In this document: positions 1-9,060 of the stretch, piece after piece
Layout of the letters: each line of letters opens with the position of its first letter
How positions within the stretch are numbered: position 1 is the first letter of the stretch
Notes under the pieces: generated by a model
What the model saw: only the letters and a program-made list of their open reading frames with translations
What the model was told of the DNA's origin: nothing
Databases searched by the model: none
Assembly: GCF_022605725.1 (NCBI RefSeq)
Contig: NC_065555.1
Span: forward strand, 22,802,774-22,866,773
Source of the DNA: Anthonomus grandis grandis
Lineage: Eukaryota; Arthropoda; Insecta; Coleoptera; Curculionidae
DNA: 64,000 bases
Direction of reading: 5' to 3'
Position numbers and translations under genes: made by a program

Positions 1-1354
1 ATACAATTTGTACTTTTAATTTTAAATAAATACATAAAAAAGTAAGGAGAGTTTAGTTCCCTCATGGGTGGTCCTTCAAAGAAGATAAAGTGAACCTCGA
101 CACAACAAATAGAATTGCAAACAGTTTCTAAAAACTTACTGATTTTCTTATCAAAAATCAGAAGCCGACTTAACAATTTTTGGGATTAGTAAACCAAAGT
201 ATTCAAATACAAAATCTTTGTGATGTAGTATAGGTATATGTGTTTGCTAGTTTATAGCAAAATATGGGTAGCATATTAAATAATAACTTTTCCATTAAAA
301 AAAGTTCCTATTTTTTTGTTTAATAGATTATTTTAGAGTAAGAAGTTGATTTTGTTTGTTATAGCTATATTATTTCATTGCATTTTTTTGTTTTTTTTTT
401 GTAAACACTTTAATGTAATACCTTATTTTGTCTAATTTTTTTCTGTTTATCTGCTTAACATTAAAAAAATTTAAAACAGAATTTCATGAGAGTTACATCT
501 TTGCAGAATGTTTTTAAAAATAAAGTTTTCAGTATATATAATATTTAAAACTCTGTGTGTTTCATTATTCTCGATGTACATACATAATATGTGTATACCA
601 GTCAATTAATAACATTTTGGAGCATTTTTTTTGTTCCTTTAAAATAATTGTGAACTTTCATTTTTTTTTAAATTCAAGTATGGGATGGGGGATCGCGGTT
701 AATTGGGGGTATCAAAGATGACTAAATTGAAGCACACTTGTACATTTTTATAGCTAATAGTATGCCATTAGTTATTTAAAAAAAATACTATTATAATAGA
801 TCAAAACCTTATATTAAAAAAGGAATAATTTACTATTTACTTACAAGTATAGGTATACCCCATGTACTTAATTAATCGATTTAAGGTAGAACGCCCACTG
901 AAACTGATTTCAAATTCGAAACATATTAAATTTGCATGGTGTTATTTACTATAAGGATTAAACTGAAAAATATTATATTCTCTTGGCACGAATCCTGAGA
1001 TTACTTTTTCATAATTAAATTTAAAGATATTTTTTAAAGTCATTTAATAGAGTAAATTTGGTATTATATATTATATATTATATATTATATATAATAAATT
1101 TTTTGGGGCTCCCTATAATCCCTCCAAGTTTGTTCCACTAAATATGAAAAACCCTGTATATTATATTGTCTTTAAAATGCGTTTATAGATTATGATGATC
1201 TTTTTATTTATAACTTTTTTTTTTAATTCAAGCCAAAAAGTCGCTAAAAACGTCTTATTTTCCAGTCGGGCGTTCCCTCTTAAAATAAAACAACTCGCGC
1301 GTGTGAACAAAGCAAAACTTAAAAATATTAAAAAATCTTATGCATACAAAAATA
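1..1354. other. AT-rich flank without recognisable genes
   Basis: Very AT-rich DNA with many A and T runs and no credible reading frame on either strand. It includes a short microsatellite, TTATATA repeated four times at 1064-1091, and the string ACCCTGTATA at 1151-1160. The same string (CACCCTGTATA) recurs in the tail of every array unit further right, so this may be part of an old dispersed repeat. It lies downstream of the Harbinger stop codon and may include that element's 3' end, but I could not find terminal repeats. Confidence 0.6.
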
Positions 1355-1552
1355 TTAATTAGCAAAATACGTATTCGCAATACGTCTTCTAACGGCTTGG
1401 CCTAGCCGAAATACATTTTCCTGAAGGTTGTTTGGAAATATTTCATTATTAACTTCATCCTCGAGTTCTATATCATCATCAAGTTCTAAATTTGCTGCCA
1501 TACAAATATTATGCAGAATAGCACATGAATTCACTATTTTTCCAACTCTCGC
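1355..1552 (-). pseudogene. C-terminal part of the Harbinger transposase exon, left of the hAT insertion
   Basis: Encodes the end of the nuclease: the ARVGKIVNSC...LHNIC segment typical of HARBI1 proteins, an acidic stretch (ELDDDIELEDE), then a basic tail ending at the TAA at 1357-1355. An open frame continues to the right into the hAT terminal repeat (to 1597), so about 15 residues encoded by transposon DNA are fused in front; that chimera is an accident of the insertion. The true upstream coding sequence resumes at 5649. Confidence 0.88.
1545..1552. repeat. hAT target-site duplication, left copy
   Basis: ACTCTCGC lies directly before the CAGCGGCGGCTC terminus. The identical 8 bases follow the other terminus at 5649-5656. 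Eight bases is the standard hAT duplication length, and the perfect match points to a recent insertion. Confidence 0.95.
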
Positions 1553-1564
1553 CAGCGGCGGCTC
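1553..1564. repeat. hAT terminal inverted repeat, left
   Basis: CAGCGGCGGCTC. Pairs with 5637-5648 with one mismatch (C/T at base 4). The CAG start is typical of hAT ends. Confidence 0.92.
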
Positions 1565-2698
1565 ATCAGGGTAGGCAAGGTACCTTATAAAATTCACTTG
1601 TAAATTTGAAAAAAAATTACCATTATAATTTATATAATATAATCATTCTTTTTAATGTAATATTAAAATATCTGATAAACCTCCTAGTCTAATGTTAATA
1701 CGCATGCATCTATCGCCACTTTAAGTGAAACCTGAGCTAGTCTAAAGCGACTCGCCTCATAAAATCAAATGAATACGATATATATGGGAAGGCGATATTT
1801 CCAACCGCCTGTATTTAATGGTCTCTACGGCGGCAATCTCCTATACAAAACTTACAGCGGCCGACGTGAAACAAAATTATTCTATGCGACAAAAAGTGCA
1901 CTGTTAGGCGGACAATTCGGGCGCCTTCGACCGTCTTCGTCAATTCGCTCGAAGCGCTCGTTCGTCGATCGATAAAGGGGAAAGGGCTGGTGATTTTAGA
2001 GTACGATTGTACTAAATCTAGCACAAGTGGAAAAAAATTTAGCCTGCAATACAAATTCTGTTTTCTTACTTAAATGTAAAAAATATTAAAATGTACATTT
2101 TTCATGGCAGTCTAGGTTTTTTGCTGTAAAATTTTCAAGCAATGACTACGATTTTTATAACGTATTTAATTTTTAGTACAGTTGGGTGAGTTTCAGTATG
2201 ATAATTAAACCACGGATGAGATGAGCCCTCGTTGAATGGAAAATCAATGGTGGGGCGGGATTTTGTGCTATGTGGCGTCTTTGTTGCACTTATTTAAAAC
2301 TACATAGGAGCAATAAAGATGGTGATGGTACTAATTAGTACTAATAATATGATAGGAGGAAAATAATTCCAGATTTTTCCTGGCGGGGTTTTGTTTTTAT
2401 TCATTAACGGTTTGTGGCTGGTTTCTTCCGTTTCTTTCAGCTTTGAACGATTTTTCTGCTGTCGTACGTCGTATGGTTGCTTCTCCATTGAATTTTGAAT
2501 TTGGTTTATATTAGATAAGTATAAGTATATTAGAATAATAATTGTGCTATTAAAGTTTGTAGAGGTAGTAGAGGTACCTATTAAGGGGTTGTATATTTTT
2601 GAGAATATTATAATATAGAGTAGAAAGTAGGTAATTTTTGTAGAAGTAGAGGTGCATACCTAACCTAGTTGTTTGATCCTTTTACTATTTTTTTTAGA
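1565..2698. other. hAT 5' non-coding region
   Basis: No recognisable gene. The segment 1680-1980 is richer in GC than its surroundings and has short open frames on both strands without family resemblance. Immediately before the transposase ATG there is a long T run followed by AG (about 2686-2697), which looks like a 3' splice site, so a non-coding first exon may lie in this region. I could not place its donor with confidence. Confidence 0.6.
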
Positions 2699-4918
2699 AT
2701 GGCCAATAATCTCGCCGAAACCCCTGTGCATGATGTAATTTGTTCTTTACAAGAGACCCCATTTTCCCGCCTAACTGAAAATGATCGTAGGGAAATAATT
2801 TCTATTAGTCGCCCTACACCCCCTCTTTCAATTTTAAAACCTGACAAAAAGCAAGGCCAAGCATTCTCGCGATCCTTTAAGATTCAGTGGTTCGAAATCC
2901 ATCAATGGTTATGTGGTAGTTATTTTAAACAAATTTTGTTTTGTTGGCCTTGTATACTTTTAGGAGGTAATAGAAATAATGTTTGGGTGTCTCAGGGTTT
3001 TTGCGATTTAAAAAATCTGTCAGCTAGCATAAAAAAACATGAATCGTCAAAGGAGCATATGAGTAGCTACCTTAGTCTAAAGCGCTTGCAAAAAAATAGT
3101 AGCACTATACAGGATGCATTAAAAATACAGTCTTCTTTGTTTTTAAAATCCTATGACGAGGATGTAAGAAAAAATAGAAATTTATTGAGCTATTTGATTG
3201 ATGTCACTTGTCATCTTGCAAAACAAGAATTATCTTTTAGAGGCCACAATGAAAAATCCGATTCTTTTAACACTGGCAATTTTCGTGAAACATTTAACTT
3301 ATTAATTAAACGTGACATCGAAATGCAAAACCATTTAAAAAAAATTGGCAATAATTTTTCTGGTTTGTCTAAGACTATCCAAAACGATATAATAGGTTGT
3401 ATCTCTGAACATCTTTTGGAGACAATACATAAAGAAATAAAAGAAGCATTATTTTTTTCTGTACAAGCTGATGACACTACTGACATTTTAGAAAAATCAC
3501 AATGCGCTATTTCGGTCAGATATGTAAACCAATCTGGTGACATTAAAGAGAGATTTTTGGGATTTTTTGATGTAAGTCAAGACAGAACGGCAGACGCGAT
3601 GTACGAATTAATTATTTCTGTTTTAAGTCCTTTCGATTATAAGAAAAATTTAGTTGGTCAATGTTATGATGGCGCTAGCGTAATGGCTGGTTCGTTAAAT
3701 GGTTTGCAAAAAAAAATTAAAGACGATGCTCCATTAGCTTTATTTACACATTGCAGTGCGCACCGATTAAACTTAGTTCTACAGAATAGAGCAAAAACTA
3801 TTAAAAATTGCCGAATTTTTTTTGCGAGCGTAACTTCAATTCCCGGCTTCTTCCATCTATCTGCAAAGCGAACATTTATTTTGGACTTTATAGTTGGAAA
3901 AAGGATACCGACTGCTGTAGATACCAGATCGGCTTCACGTTCAAAAATCGGTCATCTTTTAGATTCAAAATGGAATGACTTAAAAAAAGTTTTTCAAACA
4001 ATTATTGACGATCAATCTTCATCATCCGAGTCAATTAACGGGGCAAAGGGATATCTTAGATTTATGAAAGGTTTAGAATTTTCTTTTTTAACCGCGGCTT
4101 ACAAAAATGTATTTGATATTACGGATCTACTATTTAGTATTTTGCAAAAAAAGTCTTTAGATATAGCTTATTGTCAAAAACAGGTATTTTTAACAAAAGA
4201 CCGTCTACAGTTCTTGCGGAGTGAATTAACCTTCGAACAATTTTTTGAAGAAGCGAAAATTAGAATTTCAGGCGATATGATAGATAGCGTGGATAATCCT
4301 ACACCATCAAAAAGAATAAAATTATCAAACACTATCAAAGGGGATGAAAACTCTTCTTTGCGAATTTTATTTTATGAGATTATTGATAATATTTCGACGC
4401 AAATAGATGTTCGGTTTGCAGATCTATCGCAGTTAACTTATTTTGCATTGGTTGATTCTTCTAAGTTCCAAGAGTATAAGAAAAAATTTCCAACTTCTTT
4501 AGTTACAAGTGTCTCCAACCTTTATAAAAATATTTTTGACAAACAGCAACTAATTAATGTGTTAAGTGTAATTTTTCACGATGAAGAACTAACAACATTA
4601 AATGTAGAGTCGATTTTAAAACATTTTATACATAATGGTCTTAAAGAAATATTTCCCCAAGCTTTTACACTTTTTACGGTTATTGCTACAATACCAATCA
4701 CAAGTACATCAGTTGAAAGACATTTTTCATGCCTTAAACGCATAAAAACATATTCCCGAAATAAAATAGGTAATGAGCGCTTATCATCACTTGCTTTAAT
4801 TTCCATCGAAAAGGAACTCTTTTACTCTTTACAGGGATCTGATAATTTTACAGATTTAATAATAAGTAGGTTTGCACTTTTAAAGGACAGAAGAATAAAC
4901 CTTATTTATAAAAATTAG
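2699..4918 (+). CDS. hAT-family transposase, ZMYM1-like with TTF-type zinc finger
   Basis: Catalyses cut-and-paste movement of the surrounding element in the nucleus. Starting at the ATG at 2699 it is 739 residues; an open frame runs 30 bases further upstream but without an ATG. Residues about 57-130 form a TTF-type zinc finger (C72, C82, C85, H114, H120), followed by the DUF4371/RNase-H-like region: acidic D258-D259 in the QADDT motif and D324 in CYDGAS. The C-terminal hAT dimerisation segment starts near residue 668, with the SVERHFS motif supplying the expected catalytic Glu (E673). Length and order are usual for ZMYM1-like insect hAT proteins. There is no frameshift or internal stop. The possible splice acceptor just before the ATG suggests translation from a spliced transcript. 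Family assignment is secure; activity is inferred. Confidence 0.93.
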   Translation: MANNLAETPVHDVICSLQETPFSRLTENDRREIISISRPTPPLSILKPDKKQGQAFSRSFKIQWFEIHQWLCGSYFKQILFCWPCILLGGNRNNVWVSQGFCDLKNLSASIKKHESSKEHMSSYLSLKRLQKNSSTIQDALKIQSSLFLKSYDEDVRKNRNLLSYLIDVTCHLAKQELSFRGHNEKSDSFNTGNFRETFNLLIKRDIEMQNHLKKIGNNFSGLSKTIQNDIIGCISEHLLETIHKEIKEALFFSVQADDTTDILEKSQCAISVRYVNQSGDIKERFLGFFDVSQDRTADAMYELIISVLSPFDYKKNLVGQCYDGASVMAGSLNGLQKKIKDDAPLALFTHCSAHRLNLVLQNRAKTIKNCRIFFASVTSIPGFFHLSAKRTFILDFIVGKRIPTAVDTRSASRSKIGHLLDSKWNDLKKVFQTIIDDQSSSSESINGAKGYLRFMKGLEFSFLTAAYKNVFDITDLLFSILQKKSLDIAYCQKQVFLTKDRLQFLRSELTFEQFFEEAKIRISGDMIDSVDNPTPSKRIKLSNTIKGDENSSLRILFYEIIDNISTQIDVRFADLSQLTYFALVDSSKFQEYKKKFPTSLVTSVSNLYKNIFDKQQLINVLSVIFHDEELTTLNVESILKHFIHNGLKEIFPQAFTLFTVIATIPITSTSVERHFSCLKRIKTYSRNKIGNERLSSLALISIEKELFYSLQGSDNFTDLIISRFALLKDRRINLIYKN

Positions 4919-5636
4919 TTGTTTTACTAAAATAAAAAAACTAAAAAAAAAACAAACAAAAATTTTTAAAATAAAAAAAAAAAAAATTAAAAAAATCAAA
5001 AATTAAAAACAAAATCTATGTTAAGTATAAGAATATTATGATATCTTTTAGTTATATAGTATTCAACTTTAATTTTTTTTTAGAAATAGTATTAAAAAGA
5101 AGAAAACTACATAAGCTCAAAGGTGCATAATTAAATAACCATTCATTTTTGGTAAGTAAGTAAAAAAGATCTATGTTAATAAAAATTAATTTATTTGTAT
5201 TTGTTTATAATATAGAAGAATATTTACTGCATCTTTGCATCTTATAGTAGGTATCTGTCAATAACAGTAGGTAGTGTATATATCTAAGGATTTAGTGAAA
5301 TTAAATGAAATATGGATATAACACAAAAATTACGATCATAATTTAAATTCATACAACTTTGTAAAGGTGTGTTTCATTTTGTTTTTTTTTTGTTTCCGCA
5401 TTTTTTTTTTTTGATTGAATCTAAATTAAAAAAAACATATTATTTTTAGGTAATTTTTTTTAAAAGATTTCGAAAACGTTATTTTTTTCTTAATTTTAGT
5501 AAATTATTAATGACAAGTGGCCGTGGCACCACAATTTTTTTTTTTAAATCCCGAAAAAGCGGGGGGGGGGGAGCTCGGGCTACTCGGTGTGCGCACTGTT
5601 ATAATAATATGTCGCCTACCTTAGATTACAGGGCGC
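4919..5636. other. hAT 3' non-coding region
   Basis: Extremely A/T-rich sequence between the stop codon and the right terminus. It includes several long A or T tracts, AATAAA hexamers just after the stop that could serve polyadenylation, and a G run at about 5560-5570. No gene seen. Confidence 0.7.
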
Positions 5637-5648
5637 GAGCCGCCACTG
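5637..5648. repeat. hAT terminal inverted repeat, right
   Basis: GAGCCGCCACTG, the inverse of the left end with one mismatch, followed directly by the target duplication. Confidence 0.92.
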
Positions 5649-5656
5649 ACTCTCGC
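5649..5656. repeat. hAT target-site duplication, right copy
   Basis: ACTCTCGC, identical to 1545-1552, directly after the right terminus. Confidence 0.95.
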
Positions 5657-5865
5657 AGGGGAATATCTTAACACTCTCTCCTTTAGTAGACATCTAAAGC
5701 GCGATTTAAGAACTCTATTACAACGTTCTATGCAATTTCTGGCTTGGACATGAGCTTCATTGTATCTCGATTCCGGAGTGTTTCTCGGTGGATTGTGAAA
5801 GGGTGTCATTAACCATGGATGCAAAGGGAAGCCGGAGTCACCTATCAGCCATGTATTGTGGTTGC
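5649..5865 (-). pseudogene. Harbinger transposase exon with second Asp and Glu, right of the hAT insertion
   Basis: Starts after a TTTTAAG acceptor (exon base 5865, phase 1 with the previous exon). It encodes NHNTWLIGDSGFPL (second catalytic Asp), then the PWLMTPFHNPP loop and the CIERCNRVLKSRFRCL helix with the catalytic Glu, ending at RYSPARV where the hAT begins. Read through into the element, the frame gains eight transposon-encoded residues and stops at 5621. Confidence 0.92.
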
Positions 5866-6080
5866 CTTAAAATATAAAATTTCTATAAAAAATTCTATAA
5901 GTACCTATGTATTATGTGTTTATCTTATTTCCTGGTGTATTATGTAGTTATATGAGACAATAATACCATCAAAGTATAGGGGACATATCAAAATAATGTT
6001 TCACTGAACATTTTGTGTATTGATACAGAAGGTCTATGATAAGAATAAAATTTCACCAAACAGATAAAACTTAGAAATAC

Positions 6081-6201
6081 CTTGATCATATGCTGCTTCC
6101 AAATGTTTTTTAATAGCAGAGTTTCTCCATATAAATGCATCATGAGTAGCTCCTGGATACTGTGCATTCACATTAAAAATTGTAAGATTACAGTCACAAA
6201 T
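6081..6201 (-). pseudogene. Harbinger transposase middle exon (121 bp)
   Basis: Bounded by a TTTTTTAG acceptor (ends 6202) and a GTAT donor (6080-6077). It encodes ICDCNLTIFNVNAQYPG, then ATHDAFIWRNSAIKK, the segment between the first and second catalytic Asp in HARBI1-type nucleases. The 121-bp length leaves phase 1, which matches the start of the next exon. It is too short to stand out as a frame on its own; it was found by following the protein family. Confidence 0.88.
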
Positions 6202-6337
6202 CTAAAAAAGCAATAATGTAAATTCTAGAAGGTAATATCCATGTTAAAACAAGTGTAAATACGTAAATTCTATAGTTAAAATGGTTATTTGGCCAGTTCA
6301 TAAACTGACCACCTAATTAGTAAACCAATAATGATAA

Positions 6338-6464
6338 TGACCGTATTTATAAAGGTTCCTTGAGGCTTCCTCAACTCAAGGCGTCCTTACGCCCACTTAA
6401 TTCATATGGGCATAAGGACACCTTGAGTTGAGAAAGCCTCGAGGAGGCTTTATAAATATGGCCA
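6338..6464. repeat. Inverted repeat (58-bp arms) in a Harbinger intron
   Basis: The arms 6338-6395 and 6407-6464 are reverse complements with about 8 mismatches in 58, separated by 11 bp. The sequence is GC-richer than the intron around it (motifs CTCAACTCAAGG and its complement). It could be a small foldback element or MITE relic; I see no clear target duplication. It lies in the intron between the 7172-6608 and 6201-6081 exons. Confidence 0.85.
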
Positions 6465-6607
6465 TAAGTGCTGCATTGATGATTTTGACAAATTTGACAT
6501 TCAAGTTTTTAGTTAACAAACTAGCTAGTTAGTTTATAAAACAGCCAACTAGGCACTTAAACTGTATGTAACATTGTATACAATCAGAATTCGGAGTAAC
6601 AACTTAC

Positions 6608-7172
6608 CAACTGAATATTCTTGGAATGAAAGTTTTTTCGGTTTAAATAATTATGTTCCTCTTCATGTGGAGGTAATAAGGCAACATGGGTACAGTCGAT
6701 AGCCCCAATAACGCCGGGAAAACTAGCTTCCATAAACCTTGCCTTAATATCCGTTATTTCGGCAACAGAGACAGGAAATTTTATCCATGCTGCACCTAAT
6801 CTTTCCACTATTGCATTTGTGACAGCTTGAATGGCTCTGGATGCAACTGGCTGAGAAAAACTAATATTATAATTGGCCTAGAGAAAACTGGTATGACCCT
6901 GTCGCATAAGAATGAAGAGTTGCAAAAAATTTTAACAGCGGAGGGACTGCAACTGCGTTATCAGTGACATCAATATCTTGTAAGATTGAATTATAGACAT
7001 AACGCGCCATATCTTTGTTAAGCCTGAAGGCTTTTTTAAAAACTCGGTTGTTAAGCTCAAAACAGTTAGATGCTTCCCTCATCCTACGTCTCTCAATATT
7101 AAACAACCGGATTTGCTCTAAATGCTCCTCTCTTCTCAGAGCCAGAATATTATTTATATTGACAGGAAACAT
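6608..7172 (-). pseudogene. Harbinger transposase N-terminal exon with one-base frameshift
   Basis: Begins at an ATG at 7172 that directly follows a TATTTTAG splice acceptor, so it may be an internal exon whose first codon happens to be Met. It encodes a basic, helical N-terminus (LALRREEHLEQIRL...), then the helix-turn-helix-like LLKFFATLHSYATGSYQ segment. Near 6868-6875 the frame breaks: one extra base after GQ. Downstream it resumes with SFSQPVASRAI, then GVIGAIDCTHV (first catalytic Asp), ending in KNIQL at a GTAAGT donor. The exon is 565 bp; dropping one base gives 188 whole codons, which confirms the size of the lesion. Confidence 0.9.
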
Positions 7173-7684
7173 CTAAAATATAAATAGGTATTTGTATAAC
7201 AAGGAAACACGCTATGTATATGTTACATGCCAAATTTTTGAGATGAAATTTATAGAAAGTAGCCATGAAACTAATTAGAAACAATTAAGGTAAGCAACAC
7301 AACAAAACATTATAGGTTCAGACAAAAATATAACCTAACTAAGCTAAATTTGGGGCCCTCCTAACCTAACAAAGCACCAACACTAACCAAACACCTTTAG
7401 AACCTAAAATCAAACTACAATAACCAAAATAAATGTAATGCAAATAAAAACAACACAAACCTAACAAAAATGAAGCTCGTAACAATATCAAGACAAATTT
7501 AAGAAGCTCAAAAAGGTACTACCAATTACCTACAATTTAAAAATTATTAGTTTTACTTTGTATGGGTATTTAGAAAAATACCCAAAGTACCATCAACAAA
7601 AAAAAACAATTAACAATTTTTACAAAACCGTCCATCGTCAAAATATTAAAAAAAAACAAAAAAAGGCGTATAGAAAAGATGAAA
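7173..7684. other. Probable intron of the Harbinger gene
   Basis: A-rich on the plus strand, no gene recognised. It has scattered CCTAA/CCTAAC strings (7330-7400) reminiscent of degenerate insect telomere-type repeats, but not an array. The minus-strand splice acceptor at 7178-7173 closes this stretch. Confidence 0.5.
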
Positions 7685-7903
7685 TCAACACGTCAAGAGG
7701 TGTCGTCTTCGTAGCGACCGAGAACAGGCAAAAGTCGTGTAGCAAACGGTGCACGGAATACAAAATTTTATAGGCGACATGTCGCAATGGAATTCAACAG
7801 TACATGGAATCCGCGTCCTGGGTCTCTTTCGCGAATAACTCGGCACAACACTATTTTCGGAATGTTCTTCTATTAATTCACTACCAGATTCCATCATAAT
7901 TTT
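7685..7903 (-). pseudogene. Candidate upstream exon of the Harbinger gene, product unrecognised
   Basis: On the minus strand a CTTATAG acceptor at 7910-7904 is followed six bases later by an ATG at 7897. The frame runs 70 codons: an acidic start (MMESGSELIEEHSEN) then a basic stretch (SRKRPRTRIP). A CAG-GTAAGT donor further upstream (8016/8015) suggests a preceding non-coding exon. How this exon connects to 7172 is unclear: several GT dinucleotides exist and the frame may end by splicing before its stop. No domain is recognised. Alternatively it belongs to a separate gene or the element's second protein. Confidence 0.35.
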
Positions 7904-8092
7904 CTATAAGAAAATGAAAATGAACGAATCATAAACGTAAGCACAGTAAAATAAACATGAACTTGACACGCGGCAAGCCTCAACCACAATAAATTTAACG
8001 ATCAAATGAACTTACCTGTGAAATTCGATCGTAATTATATGAAGCGTCCAATCCGAAGTAGGGTTGGCGATCCTGTATCGATATTTTTCAGG

Positions 8093-8120
8093 ATCGATCT
8101 TTTTAGTCAAAAAGATCGAT
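8093..8120. repeat. Perfect 12-bp stem hairpin in an ATCGAT-rich stretch
   Basis: ATCGATCTTTTT, then AGTC, then AAAAAGATCGAT. The surrounding 8064-8230 is dense in ATCGAT/TCGATTTT palindromic words, so frames on both strands here are products of the symmetry rather than genes. Confidence 0.75.
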
Positions 8121-8389
8121 TTTTTAAATCGATTATTTTTTTTAGAATTAAATCGAAAATCGATTCTTTTAAGTGAAAATCGATTTTTATTTAGATATTT
8201 TATTAAATCTAAAAAATATCGAAATCGTACTAACAAATTTTTTCGGTATTTTGTGGTGCTAGACGAGCAATTTTAATAAACAAATGACTGCCTTCATGAC
8301 GTTCATAGTTCATACATTACATAGTGATAACGCACCATCATTGGTCTGTCAAGTCTTTTTATAACAGGGGAATCCCAGGCTAGCATAGC

Positions 8390-8532
8390 CGTCAGCCAAT
8401 CAGTTACGTTAAGGCTTACAGCTGATACAGTTCTTGTGAAATGTTTTGTACCAATGTAGACGTCGCGTGATGAGTTAGGAGTTAGTCAAGTTAGTGTTTA
8501 TTGGCTGAACTGCAGTTTAAATACGTTTTGTG
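8390..8532 (+). promoter_or_regulatory. Possible promoter and non-coding first exon ending in a consensus donor
   Basis: This is the last non-array DNA before the repeats and is less AT-rich than its surroundings. It holds a CCAAT box (AGCCAATCAG near 8394-8403), a CRE-like GACGTCGCGTGATGAG near 8459, and ends in TTTTGTG followed by GTAAGTAC (GT at 8533-8534), a consensus 5' splice site. No coding frame is seen. If this is a real first exon, the repeat array sits in its first intron. Weak evidence; chance occurrence is possible. Confidence 0.3.
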
Positions 8533-8784
8533 GTAAGTACAACTTTTTCTTATATTGTTATTTGAATCTGCGGCATATATAAACAAGTATAGTCGCTTCG
8601 CTCCTATACTTTTGGTCCGTGGGGACCAGTTTGGAACCTCTAAGTCCTGTCAGTGATGGGCCTTAGAGGATTTCTTAAAAAAAATCGCAAATTATCAGGT
8701 GTACTTAGGTGAGGCTAACGTTTATCTGCCAAGGAAAGAGAGGACCAGTTGTTGGGGTATCATGCTTCAAAGAACCATAATTTG

Positions 8785-9060
8785 TTATATAGTCGCGTTG
8801 TGTGTCAATATACTGTTTTATATTTCAAATATCTGTGAAAGTATATTAATTGTATTCTAAATAAAGCCTGAATACCAAATTCGAACAGAATCGGACCAAT
8901 AGCGAAAAAGTTACGGTAGTCACGTGACCTAGGCTGAAACTCAAATGTCAGTTATCTGTCATAATTTATTAGTTGTATCCTTAATAAACCATAAATACCA
9001 AATTCAGAGAGAAGTTCCCATAAGGGTCTATTTATTGAAATAGAACAAACGGGATTTTCC
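8785..9060 (+). repeat. Unit head with single 119-bp-type repeat
   Basis: Carries TATATAGTCGCG, echoing the TATAGTCGC words at the unit junction, then two diverged copies of the 119-bp repeat phrase (ATACCAAATT...AATCGGACCAATAGC), one with GTCACGTGAC at 8919. In the long units the same head lies directly in front of the THAP reading frame, so it may once have been promoter sequence. Confidence 0.7.

Larger units (their letters stand above)
1553..5648 (+). mobile_element. Complete hAT DNA transposon inserted in the Harbinger gene
   Basis: 4,096 bp, bounded by 12-bp terminal inverted repeats with one mismatch (CAGCGGCGGCTC at the left; the right end reads CAGTGGCGGCTC on the minus strand) and flanked by exact 8-bp duplications. 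A GGTAGGC string follows at similar depth inside both ends. It carries one uninterrupted transposase gene on the plus strand (2699-4918). The intact ends, identical duplication and open frame suggest a young, possibly autonomous copy. It interrupts the Harbinger codon order exactly, between the ARV and GKIV codons. Confidence 0.95.
1355..8016 (-). pseudogene. PIF/Harbinger (HARBI1-like) transposase gene, split by a hAT insertion and frameshifted
   Basis: Reading the minus strand, exons are seen at 7172-6608, 6201-6081 and 5865-1355, the last interrupted by the hAT element. All joins have GT/AG signals (GTAAGT at 6607, AG at 6203-6202, GTAT at 6080, AG at 6867-type context ending at 5866). The product is the DDE nuclease of PIF/Harbinger elements: first Asp in the IDCTH motif, second in GDSGF, and Glu in CIERCNRVLK. 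Two lesions are visible: a 4,096-bp hAT element in the final exon and one extra base near 6871. Removing the extra base makes exon one 564 bp (188 codons); removing hAT plus one target copy makes the remaining exons 528 bp (176 codons including stop). The sum, 363 residues, fits the family size. Possible extra 5' exons lie at 7903-7685 and upstream of a CAG-GTAAGT donor at 8016/8015. It could be a transposon or a once-domesticated copy. The Myb/SANT partner protein of Harbinger elements was not recognised. Confidence 0.9.

Noticed and set aside
1769..2054. Open frames on both strands in the hAT 5' region
   Set aside because: Short, overlapping on opposite strands, and without family resemblance.
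7321..7400. Telomeric CCTAA array
   Set aside because: Only scattered CCTAAC words, no run of tandem repeats.
8012..8276. Overlapping 70-74 codon frames on both strands
   Set aside because: They arise from palindromic ATCGAT-rich DNA and are near mirror images of each other.
8064..8276. hAT-type MITE suggested by TAGGGTTGGCGATC
   Set aside because: No matching inverted end or target duplication could be found downstream.
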